Part shown: positions 46,522 to 56,472 of the stretch, in pieces | How positions within the stretch are numbered: the first letter of the stretch is position 1 | How the letters are laid out: each line of letters starts with the position of its first letter | Origin: Aedes albopictus | Taxonomy: Eukaryota; Arthropoda; Insecta; Diptera; Culicidae | DNA: 64,000 nt | Assembly: GCF_035046485.1 (NCBI RefSeq) | Contig: NC_085138.1 | Location: forward strand, 12,961,329 to 13,025,328 | Reading direction: 5' to 3' | Made by a program: the position numbers and the translations under genes | The notes under the pieces: model-generated | The model's database searches: none | What the model was told of the DNA's origin: nothing | What the model saw: the letters and a program-made list of their open reading frames with translations, nothing else

Positions 46522-48419
46522 GGGTGAAAGTTCTTACTAATAATGAAATGTGGTGAGATTTTTTTTATAGAAAAGTATGCTTCATTACCGGTCGGTCTGC
46601 CTGAACTTATGAATGACATACTCCTGTTTATCTTAGTCTATAAATGATGTTACGTCATTATTATGGAGTGGTTTATTCCTGTTCCAACGCATCTATAAAA
46701 AAAAACATATTGTTGCATGGGTATTGTATTGATTAGACTTTAGCAAACAAGAATTACAGGATGATGAGCTCGTTCCACACTATTAATAAAAATGAAGGTT
46801 TAACATTATTTTTTCCTGGTTTCGCTCACATATCATGTTCAGATACGTAGATCATCCATTTTTAGAGATTACTCAGCCATTGTGGCTGCTATTTTTAAAT
46901 TCTTCAATATTACGATACATCCAGGAATAAACTATTCTACTTTAACCGGATTGTATAAATCCGAAGCAGTATGGTAAAACGAATAATTTCATTACGTTCA
47001 AGCATCAGACGAGCTGCCCTCTGAAAAAAAAAATGCATTCAGCAGTCCGCATTCACAGCTCAATTTCGTCCTGTTGCGCGACAGGTCCAGCAATCACGTT
47101 GAGGGCCACACTTGAACAATTAAATAACGTCCAATTTCATTTTCGTTCGATTCCTCAAAGCCTGGGCGCCGCCACATGGTCGAGAGAGTACATATATCAC
47201 GTAAGTAATAGGGACATATAACGAGGGCGGGCGAGGACATTGGAAAACAAACATTTTTTCGTCTCCAACTAATTAAATCTGTCGCTAATTCGATTCATGA
47301 TCGAAGCAAAATCCGAAAACGTGTTGAACTGTGAACAGGAGTAGTAATTGAGTTGAACGTTTCGATGAAAGAGAGGTAGTCAGTTTTGTGAGTTTAAGAA
47401 GCCATAAATAGCCTTGATTATCTGTGGCATTAAAAATAACAGTAATCCGTTTAGGGTACCTGTACCAGTTATCGCACCACCTAAGAAAAACTATTTCTAG
47501 AAAAATAAGAAGAAGACCGACGAATGTAAACAATAAGTCAAATGATTGATGAGTTTTCAAACTTTACAGAAAAAATATAAAACCGGAGCCAAAACTACTT
47601 TTAGTATTTATTAAGGCGTGTGCCGATGACAGGAACCCTATAACAGTTATGGACACATTTGTTAATTTGGGTTCCACTTCACACTATTTACATGCATTCC
47701 TTATGGTATTTGCCATAACTGGTACACTATGGCGAAATAGGGTGCAAGGAGGCCGAAAAGTTAAGGAAAATGATTTATTTCTACCATAATTTTAGCAAAT
47801 TGTGAAGTTTGAATGATTGCAATCATCTTTTGTGATCGTGATCTGTTGTTCACGAAATGTGTCTTGTTGATTCGAATCTTTGAAGGTTGAAAAACAACTA
47901 TGGCGAATTTGAGGTACTATAGCCATTACTGGTACACTGAGCCTACTTCTAGTTTACTGTTTTAAATCTTTTCCGAAATTTCCTTGAAAGAATCTTTCGA
48001 GGAACGCCAAAAGTAACGAAAAAAAAAACAATGCGCAATGGTCCGAATCCACGTTTTAGCAGGAAAAAAAAGTCATATCTCTGTTATCGTTAACGTCTAA
48101 AGTTCGGTGTCTTCAGAGATGTTGTTCGCATTTGTATGCTGCATTTTTTCCAAAAAGTTTTGATTGGGGTGGCCCTCGTCTTAACTCAAATCTGAAATAT
48201 AACTGTTTAATTTTAAGTCATATGCGATCAAGTTCTTCAGCAAAGTTCTAGGCAATGCTAATTCGAGCAACTTTGCTGAAGACACTCTTAATTTGAACAT
48301 AGCAGGTCAATATTAAGTTTTGATTTAGAGTGATCTCCTCAAATTTTTCTGTGAGGCTAAGCAGGTCAGCAGAAATTCGTGCAGAAGAACATTTAGGACT
48401 TTATACTGGCACGGAGGAA
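46522..48419. other. Upstream of the gustatory receptor, no gene recognised
   Basis: AT-rich, with short frames lacking any domain. Two direct repeats of CCATAACTGGTACACT-like sequence occur near 47713 and 47925. The promoter of the receptor should lie at its left edge, but no clear TATA or initiator was identified. Confidence 0.4.
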
Positions 48420-48762
48420 CCGCTTCAGGTTCCTTTGGGATTCCACAGGAATTCCATCCGGAATTCCTCCATTAAATTCTTCGCGATTTCTCCACAGTTC
48501 CAGGACTCCTCCCGAGGAGTTTTTTTGTAAGATACTTTCTGGAATTTATTTAAGATTTTTTCAGAAGAAGCATCGGGGTTTTTTTTCGGAAGTTTCTTTT
48601 GAGATTTCCTAAGAGGCTCCGTCTGAAATTCCTTCAAGAGCTGTTGCCAGGATTCCTCCAGAAGGAACTCCTGGAATTCTTCCATCCTGCAATTCTTAAG
48701 AAATACCCTCTGTGATTACTTCAGGAGCTCCAGCATTTCTAGGGAACTACTTCTGGGATTGC
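48420..48762. repeat. Degenerate 15-bp-period array block
   Basis: GGAATTCCATCCGGAATTCCTCC-like units. It continues in fragments at 50305-50330 and 51295-52045, separated by later insertions. Confidence 0.65.
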
Positions 48763-48770
48763 TTCTACAA

Positions 48771-50296
48771 TAGACCGATGCAAATTTTGAAATTTTCGCT
48801 CCCCTAGGCTTAAACGATGACAATTTGGGTGCTGATCATCCTACCAAAATTTGAAATTATTCTGATGAAATTTGACTGAGCACACGCCATTTAAAGTTTG
48901 TATGGAAATTACTATGGGAAATCTCGTGTTTCTTTTGCACAGGCTGTAATATTTTTCTATGATGTCTTAATAATCAAACCGATATTGATTTAAATAGCTT
49001 ACATTGCCATCTATCAAAGTGCCGAAGACTCATGACACGTAAAACCTATAGAAAAAATGTTATTCAATAAAATTTAGTTTTTGATCTTCAGCAATGATAT
49101 TTTATTTTACTTTTTGGGAACACTGCGGGAGGAAAATTATGCCTAGTAGGCCACATAAAAATTTTGCAATGCCAAATGTCAACATGGAAATGCAAAGGCG
49201 TGAAGCAACAACGACTACAGCAGCACCAAGTTTTTGTGTGCTTATAAATTGGGCAAAAAATAACCGGCTGGAAACAAAAAGTCGTGGATTACCTAAGAGG
49301 ATACTCTTCTACTTTCAGATACTCAGAAATACAATTACGATAGGGTCGAATCGAGCCAATTTATTGCTAACGTTCGGCAACTCAAAACATCCTTCATCCG
49401 GTGTTCACGGCCGTCATGCCATTAATTAGGTGTTACACATTATAATCCTGATAATTTAAAATCGATTCCGGGTTGACCAGGAGAATAAGTTTATAGCCTA
49501 ATATATTAGTTAAATAAAGTTGAGCCATAGAGTTCAGGGATCCTTAACCACAGACGAACTGATACTTAAAGTTTATTAATTTTCATTCAACCAGTAAATG
49601 TCTCAATCATTCCCACAAATGCTTTTCCAATGCCATACTGAACCTTAACTCCCAATAACAAGATGAAGTTAAAGTTCATGGTGATGGTGATCAAACGTAG
49701 TAAGAACGTGGCCTGATTTTTTTTATAGTTGGCTCTTTGGGGATCGGTATACAGAAAATAAGGATGTGGCCAGGTACCTAAATTGGTGCGCGGAATCACA
49801 ATTTCAGGGAATGACAGGAAAAAAATGTTTATTAGCAGTTCACCTTCATCGGTTCCCCTTCAAGTGCAGCTTTTCTGTTTTCGTTTTGACACATTGCATT
49901 GCTCAATTTGTCCTTGCCCACTAAGTAAAATTTTCCTCCCGCAGTGTTCCCAAAAAGGAAAGTAAAACATCATTGCTAAAGATTCAAAATTAAATTCTAT
50001 TGAATAACAATTTTTTTATATGTTTTACGTGCCATGAGTCTTTGGCATTTTGATAGATGACAATGTAAGCTATATGAATCAATATAGGTTCAATTCTTAA
50101 GACATCATAGAAAAATACTACAGCCTGTGCAAATGAAAGATAACATTTCCCATAGTAATTTCCATACAAACTTTAAATGGCGTGTGCTCAGTCAAATTTG
50201 ATCCGAATAATTTCAAATTTTGGTAGGATGATCAGAACCCAAAATAGCAACGTTTAAGCCTAGGGGAGCGAGAACTTCAAAATTTGCATCGATCTA
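48771..50296. mobile_element. Long-TIR non-autonomous element with 8-bp TSD (hAT- or P-like)
   Basis: TTCTACAA at 48763-48770 and 50297-50304 is a perfect 8-bp duplication. The arms (48771-49138 and 49929-50296, about 368 bp) are inverted copies starting TAGACCGATGCAAATTTTGAA. The centre holds no transposase, but on the - strand it has a roughly 90-codon frame (EIVIPRTNLGTWPHPYF to MIETFTG) ending at 49587 with an AATAAA just after it. Confidence 0.85.
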
Positions 50297-50332
50297 TTCT
50301 ACAACCTCTTCCGGAATTCATTCAGGAACTTA

Positions 50333-51292
50333 ACGGGTGGTCACTAAATAACGGGAATGCTTTGAATGTGCTCTTAAAAATATATGATCTTTAAAAATGG
50401 CAATCTGAATTTAACTATCATAAAGGTTAAACAATGTACGTCCATGGAAAATATAAAATTTAAGAAAGTTGAACGTAGTAATTTGTACAGTATTTTTTTG
50501 CAGTGATGTTGGAGCAACTGCTTTATACGACTTTTCAGAGTTTACTTTCACGCATTTTCTGCGTCTGTGAAATCGTTGGTCAAAATAAATGGTTTCTCAG
50601 CTACCTTTAGCATCTACACACTCAAACAGTGATAAGAAAAAATGGGGATACTGACTTGTTTTTTTTTTTTTGCTTTGGTTGTAGCCTTTTCCCGTAAATG
50701 ACATTTATAGAAATTTCCAAAAAATGTTATTTTTCTGTATCACCAAAACGTGTCGATGTAATTTGTGCACTGCGGTTCATTGTTGAACTTTTTTTGTGCT
50801 ATTTTTTTTATAACGAACCATTTACATGTTGTTCAATGTGTAAATGTGATTTGATGTAAATATTTGTTATTTAACAAGGCATTCTATTGATTTATCCAGC
50901 CCATGTCACAAAAGAAGATTTTATTATGTGAAATGATATCATGCTTATTGGTTTTGCTAGTTTTCCTCTATTTCCTTCAGGATCTGTTTCTTGGGATGCC
51001 GAAATGTGGAATTCATTCAAAACCGGGCGGGTTCTAGTTTTATAATGGTTTACCATTAACTTTTTTTACGGTTGTTTTGAGCAATCAGTAGAGCCGTCCA
51101 AGGCGTTTTGGTAGTGCTTCCTGTTTCAATGTCGTTTTCTGCAGAACAGAATAAGTTGACACAAAATAAAAAATACGCTGACTTTGTGGATAGATAGACG
51201 ATGGTTTTGTCTAAAAAATGTTTACTCTATGGACGCTTCTATTGTTTTTAATCAGCTGCTAAAAGCATTCCCGTTATTTAGTGGCCACCCGT
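50333..51292. mobile_element. TA-flanked non-autonomous TIR element (960 bp)
   Basis: TA at 50331-50332 and 51293-51294. Ends ACGGGTGGTCACTAAATAAC and its inverted counterpart GTTATTTAGTGGCCACCCGT, about 31 bp with one mismatch. Inserted in the 15-bp array 27 bp from the previous element. No transposase frame. Confidence 0.8.
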
Positions 51293-51353
51293 TATTCTGG
51301 GCTTCTGCCAGGAATTACTTCTGGAATTTCTTCAGGAACACCTTCGTGGATTC

Positions 51354-51462
51354 CTTTCCGAAGGAAGAACCCACATTTTGTGAGTATGTCGGGAGTGGGA
51401 TTCGATCCCAGGCCCTCGGCGTGATAATCAAGTGTTCTAACCATCACACCAAGTCCGCTCCA
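51354..51462 (-). mobile_element. tRNA-derived SINE fragment lacking its 3' end
   Basis: On the - strand: GGAGCGGACTTGGTGTGATGG (A-box side), CTGGGATCGAATCCC (B-box-like) and TTCCTTCGGAAAGG, then it stops where the array resumes. The 3' tail and oligo-A are missing, which is the opposite of usual retroposon truncation. Confidence 0.7.
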
Positions 51463-52045
51463 CCCCCAGTATTCCTCTTGGAACTTCTTCCGGGATTCTT
51501 TCATAAACTGCTTCCCAGATTTCTTCAGGAATTTTCCAGGAATCATCAAGGAAATCACTTCTAGTTTTCTCCAAGAGTTCCGTTTGCTATTCCTGCTGAT
51601 CATTCTGGATTTTTCCCGATAGTTTATTTTGAAAATCTTTCAGTTGTTTCAAATGGAAATCCTCCCGGAGTTTTTGTCTATGGTGCTCTCCATGAAGTTC
51701 CTACAGGAAGTCTTTCAGGAAATACTTCAGCAAGGTCCTTTTGGTTTTCTCAGAAGGAACACCTGGAAGGAACCTTAAACAGAATCTCGGATAAAGCTCC
51801 CTGTAGCGATCCTAAAACACTTTTTTTAGAGAATTCACCGAAGGAATTCCTGGAAGAATCGCAGGAAGAATAGTTGGGGTAAAATTCTGAAGAATTTTAA
51901 ACCCCAGGAAGAATCTCACTAAAAACTCCTTGAGAATCCCAAAAATAAAAAATCCTTGGGAAGTCCTGGAACAAATTTGTGAAGAAATCGCGAAGAATTT
52001 CTTGGAGGAATCCCGGATGGAGTTCCTGTGGAATCCCAGAGAAAC
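51463..52045. repeat. Degenerate 15-bp-period array block
   Basis: GGAATTCCTGGAAGAATCGC-like and TTCCTCTTGGAAC-like units, with an orientation change near 51780. Small frames are by-products. Confidence 0.65.
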
Positions 52046-52169
52046 CTGTAGTGCCATCGTGCCGTTATGAAATCATAAATCAGCACAAAGTCCGAAAGCT
52101 GACGAAATTCCGAATTGTAAATAACAAGGCCACGAAACGTCAAAATTTACCTTTGCAACCGCGGCACTA

Positions 52170-52280
52170 TGGAGCGCTGCATGAAATTCTCTCATTCTCT
52201 TTCACTCTTACAGAAATTTTGTAAACAACAAGGCCAAGAAACGTCAAAATCCCATGCAAAATCAAAACAGTGCAGTGCCC
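52170..52280. mobile_element. 111-bp TA-flanked MITE, GGGCACTGCA family
   Basis: TA at 52168-52169 and 52281-52282. The inverted relationship to 44100-44218 is clear (AGAGTGAAAGAGAA, CTTGGCCTTGTTGTTTAC, GGGCACTGCACTG). A further partial copy (AAATAACAAGGCCACGAAAC) adjoins it at 52120-52150. Confidence 0.7.
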
Positions 52281-52284
52281 TATA

Positions 52285-52908
52285 TATTGTTGATGAACAT
52301 TTTTAAGCATCACAATCAAGTTTTGAAAAGGGCGTATTTTTAATATGACCGAATAACTGAAAAAAGTTTGGATTTGTTTAGTTTTATTTTTTTTGTTTTC
52401 TGCACTTGGAATGATTAAAATATTGTGGATTTACTTATAAAATGAGTTCCAAAGGGAATTTGCTTTAAATTTTTGGGAATCGTCGTTTGACCTCAAGGGG
52501 CGCTCCCATGAAAAAAAAACGCTGAATCTCCTAAGACCGCAATTTACCGCAGCATTTCGCATTGAAAACCGTTAGTGTAGACTCAAAGTTTGACCTTAAA
52601 CTGGGAATGTTTGGGAAAAAAAAAATGCCGATTAACAAAATTTGAATTTCAGGCCTTTTTTAAATTCTTTTTCTTTTACCGCTTTTCTAACAATTGTTCA
52701 AATATTTAACAAAACCACCTGTTTGTTGAAAAGCTTGCTTCATTAGCTTGCCATTATGTATTGAAACCAATAGATAATGATGATATTGATTAGAAAATAT
52801 CGATTTGGAATTATATGTTGTTTTTTTAGCGAAAATCAATTTTTTAGCTTTACTCAACTTCGATGGACAATATCTTTGTAACTATATTAGCTAGAAACTT
52901 GAAATTCT
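52285..52908. other. AT-rich intergenic DNA, nothing recognised
   Basis: No coding frame, repeat end or RNA gene was seen. Confidence 0.5.
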
Positions 52909-52916
52909 GGATTTCT

Positions 52917-53099
52917 TTTTTTTATCTGTATTAACGAGATTTTTAGCCCTAGGCTAGTTCATCTCGGGACCCACGCTGTACTTCCCTTCCGAAGGAAGAA
53001 CTCACATTTTTTTGCGAGTTTGTCGGGAGTGGGATTCGATCCCAGGTCCTCGGCGTGATAGCCAAGAGTTCTAACCATCACACCAGGTCCGCTCCACTC
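52917..53099 (-). mobile_element. tRNA-derived SINE, full length, 8-bp TSD
   Basis: GGATTTCT at 52909-52916 and 53100-53107. On the - strand: GAGTGGAGCGGACCTGGTG, GATGGTTAGAAC (A-box region), GGGATCGAATCCC (B-box-like), the CTTCCTTCGGAAGGGAAG hairpin and an A-rich tail. It is the reference copy for 41695 and 51354. Confidence 0.85.
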
Positions 53100-53227
53100 G
53101 GATTTCTCTTAGTTTATATGTTTGTTATTGACAGAAAATTTCAAAACAAGCATTGCATTGGTGAAAGTTAATTTGATATTTTTTGTCCGTCTGATACCCT
53201 ATAGTGCGCGGTTTGCAGTGCCCTATA

Positions 53228-53340
53228 GGGCATTGCGTTGTTTTGATTCTGTGTTGGATTTTGACGTCTACTTGCCTTGTTGTTTACAAAATTTCAATAA
53301 AAGTGAAAAGGAGGGTGAAAATTGCTATAACGTTGCGGAA
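53228..53340. mobile_element. GGGCACTGCA-family MITE, one-ended copy
   Basis: Begins GGGCATTGCGTTGTTTTGAT, then CTTGCCTTGTTGTTTACAAA and AAAAGTGAAAAGGAG. Immediately to its left GCAGTGCCCTA is another copy's end pointing the other way, forming GCAGTGCCCTATAGGGCATTGC. The right end is lost. Confidence 0.6.
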
Positions 53341-53854
53341 GTTGTAAATTGTCAGACTACTTTGTTTTCCACATGCGCAAATAAGATTCATGACCCCACG
53401 TCACCAGTAGATATTTCGATTTCAGTCATGACATTTTGGGACTGTCAAATTATTACGTAATACCACCCTCAAAGTATGCAATTCTGTAGTAAAAACTGAT
53501 TCGGAAAACTTAAACCGTTGTGGAACGAATGAAATCTTTAAATGAAAAATCCAACGAATTCAAAGTTAGCATTTACCCCAGTCGTCAATCAAGTCATCAC
53601 ATTGACTACCAGATGGCTGCGAGTGAATAGTTTCATACCGATGCCCAATGCGCATGCGCTGCAATATTTCAGTGGCGCGCAATTTGCTGGCCACGCGATC
53701 GACCATGTTCCATGCGTTTACATTTGAATTTGTTAATGGGAAAATAATATGCTGTTTCCTTGATGAATAAACTATTCGTTCAATTTGGTCAGCTCATTTA
53801 CCATTTGAGACTATTCTTCCTTCCGTCCCAAAGAGCAGGTACCGAGTAGGCAAA

Positions 53855-54265
53855 ATGTTATCGTACAAAGTCATCTTCCTATGCACTGTCCTTCTGCCAG
53901 TTTTTCACGTGGAATCGTTTGATCGATACCGTTGGTGGTACTCATTTGGACTACAGTTTTTGCTACCCAAGCTGCCTACTAGAGGTAAAATAGTCAAATG
54001 CTGTTAGTGAAACTAACCAACTAATATTCCACAATTAGCTCCAGCTCCCCTGGTGCGTCGCTGTGCATCGAACGAAACCTTCCGGGTGAGGGGCATGCCG
54101 TGCGGAAAGTCTTGCGGAACCTATGGCCAAGGCTGCCCTATCAGGGAAATCAACCGGTGTCAGTGCTTGGTTGGGTTCGCTAGGAACCGGTCCGGTGTGT
54201 GCGTTCATCACATGGATTGCCCGTTGAATTTGGATGATGCGGAGTTTTTGAGTTTTTTGAAGTAG
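53855..54265 (+). CDS. Secreted TIL-domain cysteine-rich protease inhibitor, two exons, 118 aa
   Basis: Exon 1 is 53855-53984 (ATG in AAAATG), intron 53985-54038 (54 bp, GTAAAA to TTAG), exon 2 is 54039-54265, stop TAG. Residues 1 to about 21 (MLSYKVIFLCTVLLPVFHVES) form a signal peptide. Cysteines at 52, 65, 69, 76, 84, 86, 98 and 104 sit in the order of a trypsin-inhibitor-like domain (CASNETF, GMPCGKSC, NRCQCLVGFARN, GVCVHHMDC). There are eight, where the classic domain has ten, as in several insect relatives. TIL proteins usually inhibit serine proteases of clotting, melanisation or digestion; the target here is unknown. The split Ala codon at the junction confirms the splice phase. Confidence 0.82.
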
Positions 54266-54276
54266 GCTTTTATATG

Positions 54277-54282
54277 AATAAA
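54277..54282 (+). promoter_or_regulatory. Polyadenylation signal AATAAA, TIL gene
   Basis: AATAAA 12 bases after the stop codon of the TIL gene. Confidence 0.7.
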
Positions 54283-54542
54283 TATGTACAAATTTGGAGG
54301 TGAAAAAGGTGCATCATGCAATGGAAGATGAACAAACTAACTTAGAGAATTTCAGAAGGGTAATGTTCAATATATAATATATAATATCAATATATAATAG
54401 CCTAAGACACTGTTATATGGGGAAAAAATTAAAAAATGGGAAAACTCTTGTTTCTGTATACTTTTTGAATTCCATATTGCAACTATATCAACGGTGAAAA
54501 ATGTCAGCTCGTTCGAAGAAACTATATATTATTACAGTGTAT

Positions 54543-54977
54543 AAGGCACCCTACACATTAGGTACCCTACACACTACTCAAACCGTTTGACCAACATTGC
54601 CACCGCCCCCAGGTTGGTCGAACCAGCGAATGTTTCTGAAACCGTATGACGAACTGCCAAATCGTGTTGCACCAACATGTCACTTTGGTTGCACCAACAT
54701 CTTCTCCCATTTGAAATCGCACTATGTTTGTGCAACAACACTACACACGGTACGATCGGTTCGTCAAACATTGGCTCCGCCCACCGTTGGTTTGAGTAAA
54801 ATCAAACTGGTTTGATTTTTGCCAACCAAACCAGCAACCGTCAAATCGGTTTGACGAACTGCCAAATCGGTTCGTCAAACAGCATCACACACGATCAAAC
54901 ACAGCACCAACTCAACCACCAACCTGGGGGCGGAGCCAATGTTGGTCAAACCGTTTGACTGGTGTGTAGGGTGCCTT
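54543..54977. mobile_element. Non-autonomous TIR element (435 bp) downstream of the TIL gene
   Basis: Left AAGGCACCCTACACA, then CAAACCGTTTGACCAACATTG and CCGCCCCCAGGTTGG; right the inverted set CCTGGGGGCGG, CAATGTTGGTCAAACCG, TGTGTAGGGTGCCTT. The inside repeats TTGGTT/AACCAA and TTTGACGAACTGCCAAATC words. No transposase. Confidence 0.75.
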
Positions 54978-54984
54978 TCTCAGT

Positions 54985-56068
54985 GAAAATTGTCAGTGAC
55001 AGAAAAATGAATGAATAGGTGAAAAAATTCATTCACCAAAATGAATTTTATTTTGATCCCTCAGTTGAGAATCTTCAAAATACACGTTGAATTTCACTCA
55101 CTGAAAATGAAAATTTTAAACTCTGGGCAGAACATACAGAGAATGACGGAATGTGGGTAGGGTAAAAGGGTATAATACGCCCCACCGGGGCAAAACGCCC
55201 CCCTTCATTTTCTAGCGATTCAAGCGCTTTTCGCATGCGTGATCGATTAGAAATCCTAAATATTGAAGAATAATTGCCATCAAGCTGGTCCGTTAGTTGA
55301 TTGGCACAGAAAAGCAATAACAATATCAAAAAGTCTGAAATCGAGGCTTTTGGCGTAATATTTTACCTCTTGTAAGCTGACTTCATTGTAAACGAAGCTA
55401 GTTCTGTTCGCTTGTGTTATTTTGCAACTCTTATTCGGTTAATCACTAGTTAAAAGACCCTCCTAGGATAAGCATGTGGTGGAATTATCCCCTGGGACAG
55501 TTTTATCAAGGGGCTGCACGTTTTTCTTTTGATGGGGCGTATTGCCCCGTTTATTTTGATAGGGCAATTTTTGGAACGTTTTCGAAAAACGTTTCAAAGC
55601 TTCCATAGCCGCCCCTCCAAAGGCATAGTTTGCATGCAACACTTCACTGACTTTAGGAACAACGATTTGCAGTGGACAATAGATGGAATATTATACCTGT
55701 TTACCCTAATTGGGATTTGAACGGCCATTGCCCAAATTAGGCAGCTTTTGCCAATAGGCGTCCGTGTGCTGTGGATGTGGTTTTCATTAGTGCAGTGGTA
55801 AAATTCGGTTTAAGAACCCCCCCCCCCCCCTCCTTTGTCCTAGCAGGAGCTGCTCTGGGGAAGATGACCGTTCAGGTAATTTGAATACCCTGCACAATAT
55901 TCAGAGACTGTTTTAAAATATACGTCCCCAAATAGGACCTCTTTTGTATGGACCTTTAGGGCCTACCGTCCAGCACACGGTTCGGCCCGTGGAACCGGGA
56001 ACGGTTCCCGCGCCTAACCCGTAAAGGAGCCACACCGTCCTTCCGGACGGATTCTCGGGCTACGGCCC
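54985..56068. other. Intergenic DNA without recognised gene
   Basis: Contains a C run at 55817-55830 and, from about 55960, a GC-rich stretch (CGGCCCGTGGAACCGGGAACGG) that looks like retroelement 3' sequence but was not identified. Confidence 0.4.
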
Positions 56069-56081
56069 TAATCGTAAAGGA

Positions 56082-56135
56082 AGAGACGAACCAGCCAAGG
56101 GCTGAAAGTCTCTCTAATAAAGACAAATCAATCAA
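56082..56135 (+). mobile_element. 54-bp retro-insertion (same tail as 18389) with 13-bp TSD
   Basis: TAATCGTAAAGGA at 56069-56081 and 56136-56148 flanks AGACGAACCAGCC, AAGGGCTGAAAGTCTCTCT and AATAAAGAC, CAAATCAATCAA. It is the same terminal segment as at 18389-18443. Confidence 0.8.
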
Positions 56136-56282
56136 TAATCGTAAAGGAGATTTCCCCTCTCGGCCGTCCAAGGTGGTTAGTCCACGGCCGGCCGATTGCG
56201 CCGCGCCTAAGAGGGAGCCTGGATTGTTGAATGGATACCTACGTACTGTCTAGGCTATAGCTTTTTTCGCAAGTGTCTAAGG

Positions 56283-56472
56283 GCCTGTCCATAAACTACG
56301 TCGACTCTTAGGGGGGACGGGGGGACGGGGGGACGGGGGGGTGGCGGGGGGTCTGGCCAAAGTCTACGCTCCATACAAATTTCGAAAATTTTGTATGGAC
56401 ATAAGTCTAGGAGGGGGGAGGGGGGGTTCTGAGATGGCCAAAAATGAGTCTACGTAGTTTATGGACAGTGCC
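56283..56472. mobile_element. MITE, CCATAAAC/CTACGTAGAC family, copy 2
   Basis: Ends CTGTCCATAAACTACGT and ACGTAGTTTATGGACAG, inverted. The inside has G-rich runs (GGGGGGACGGGG repeated) and the internal AAAGTCTACGCTCCATAC / GTATGGACATAAGTCTA pair as at 3237-3401. Confidence 0.75.
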
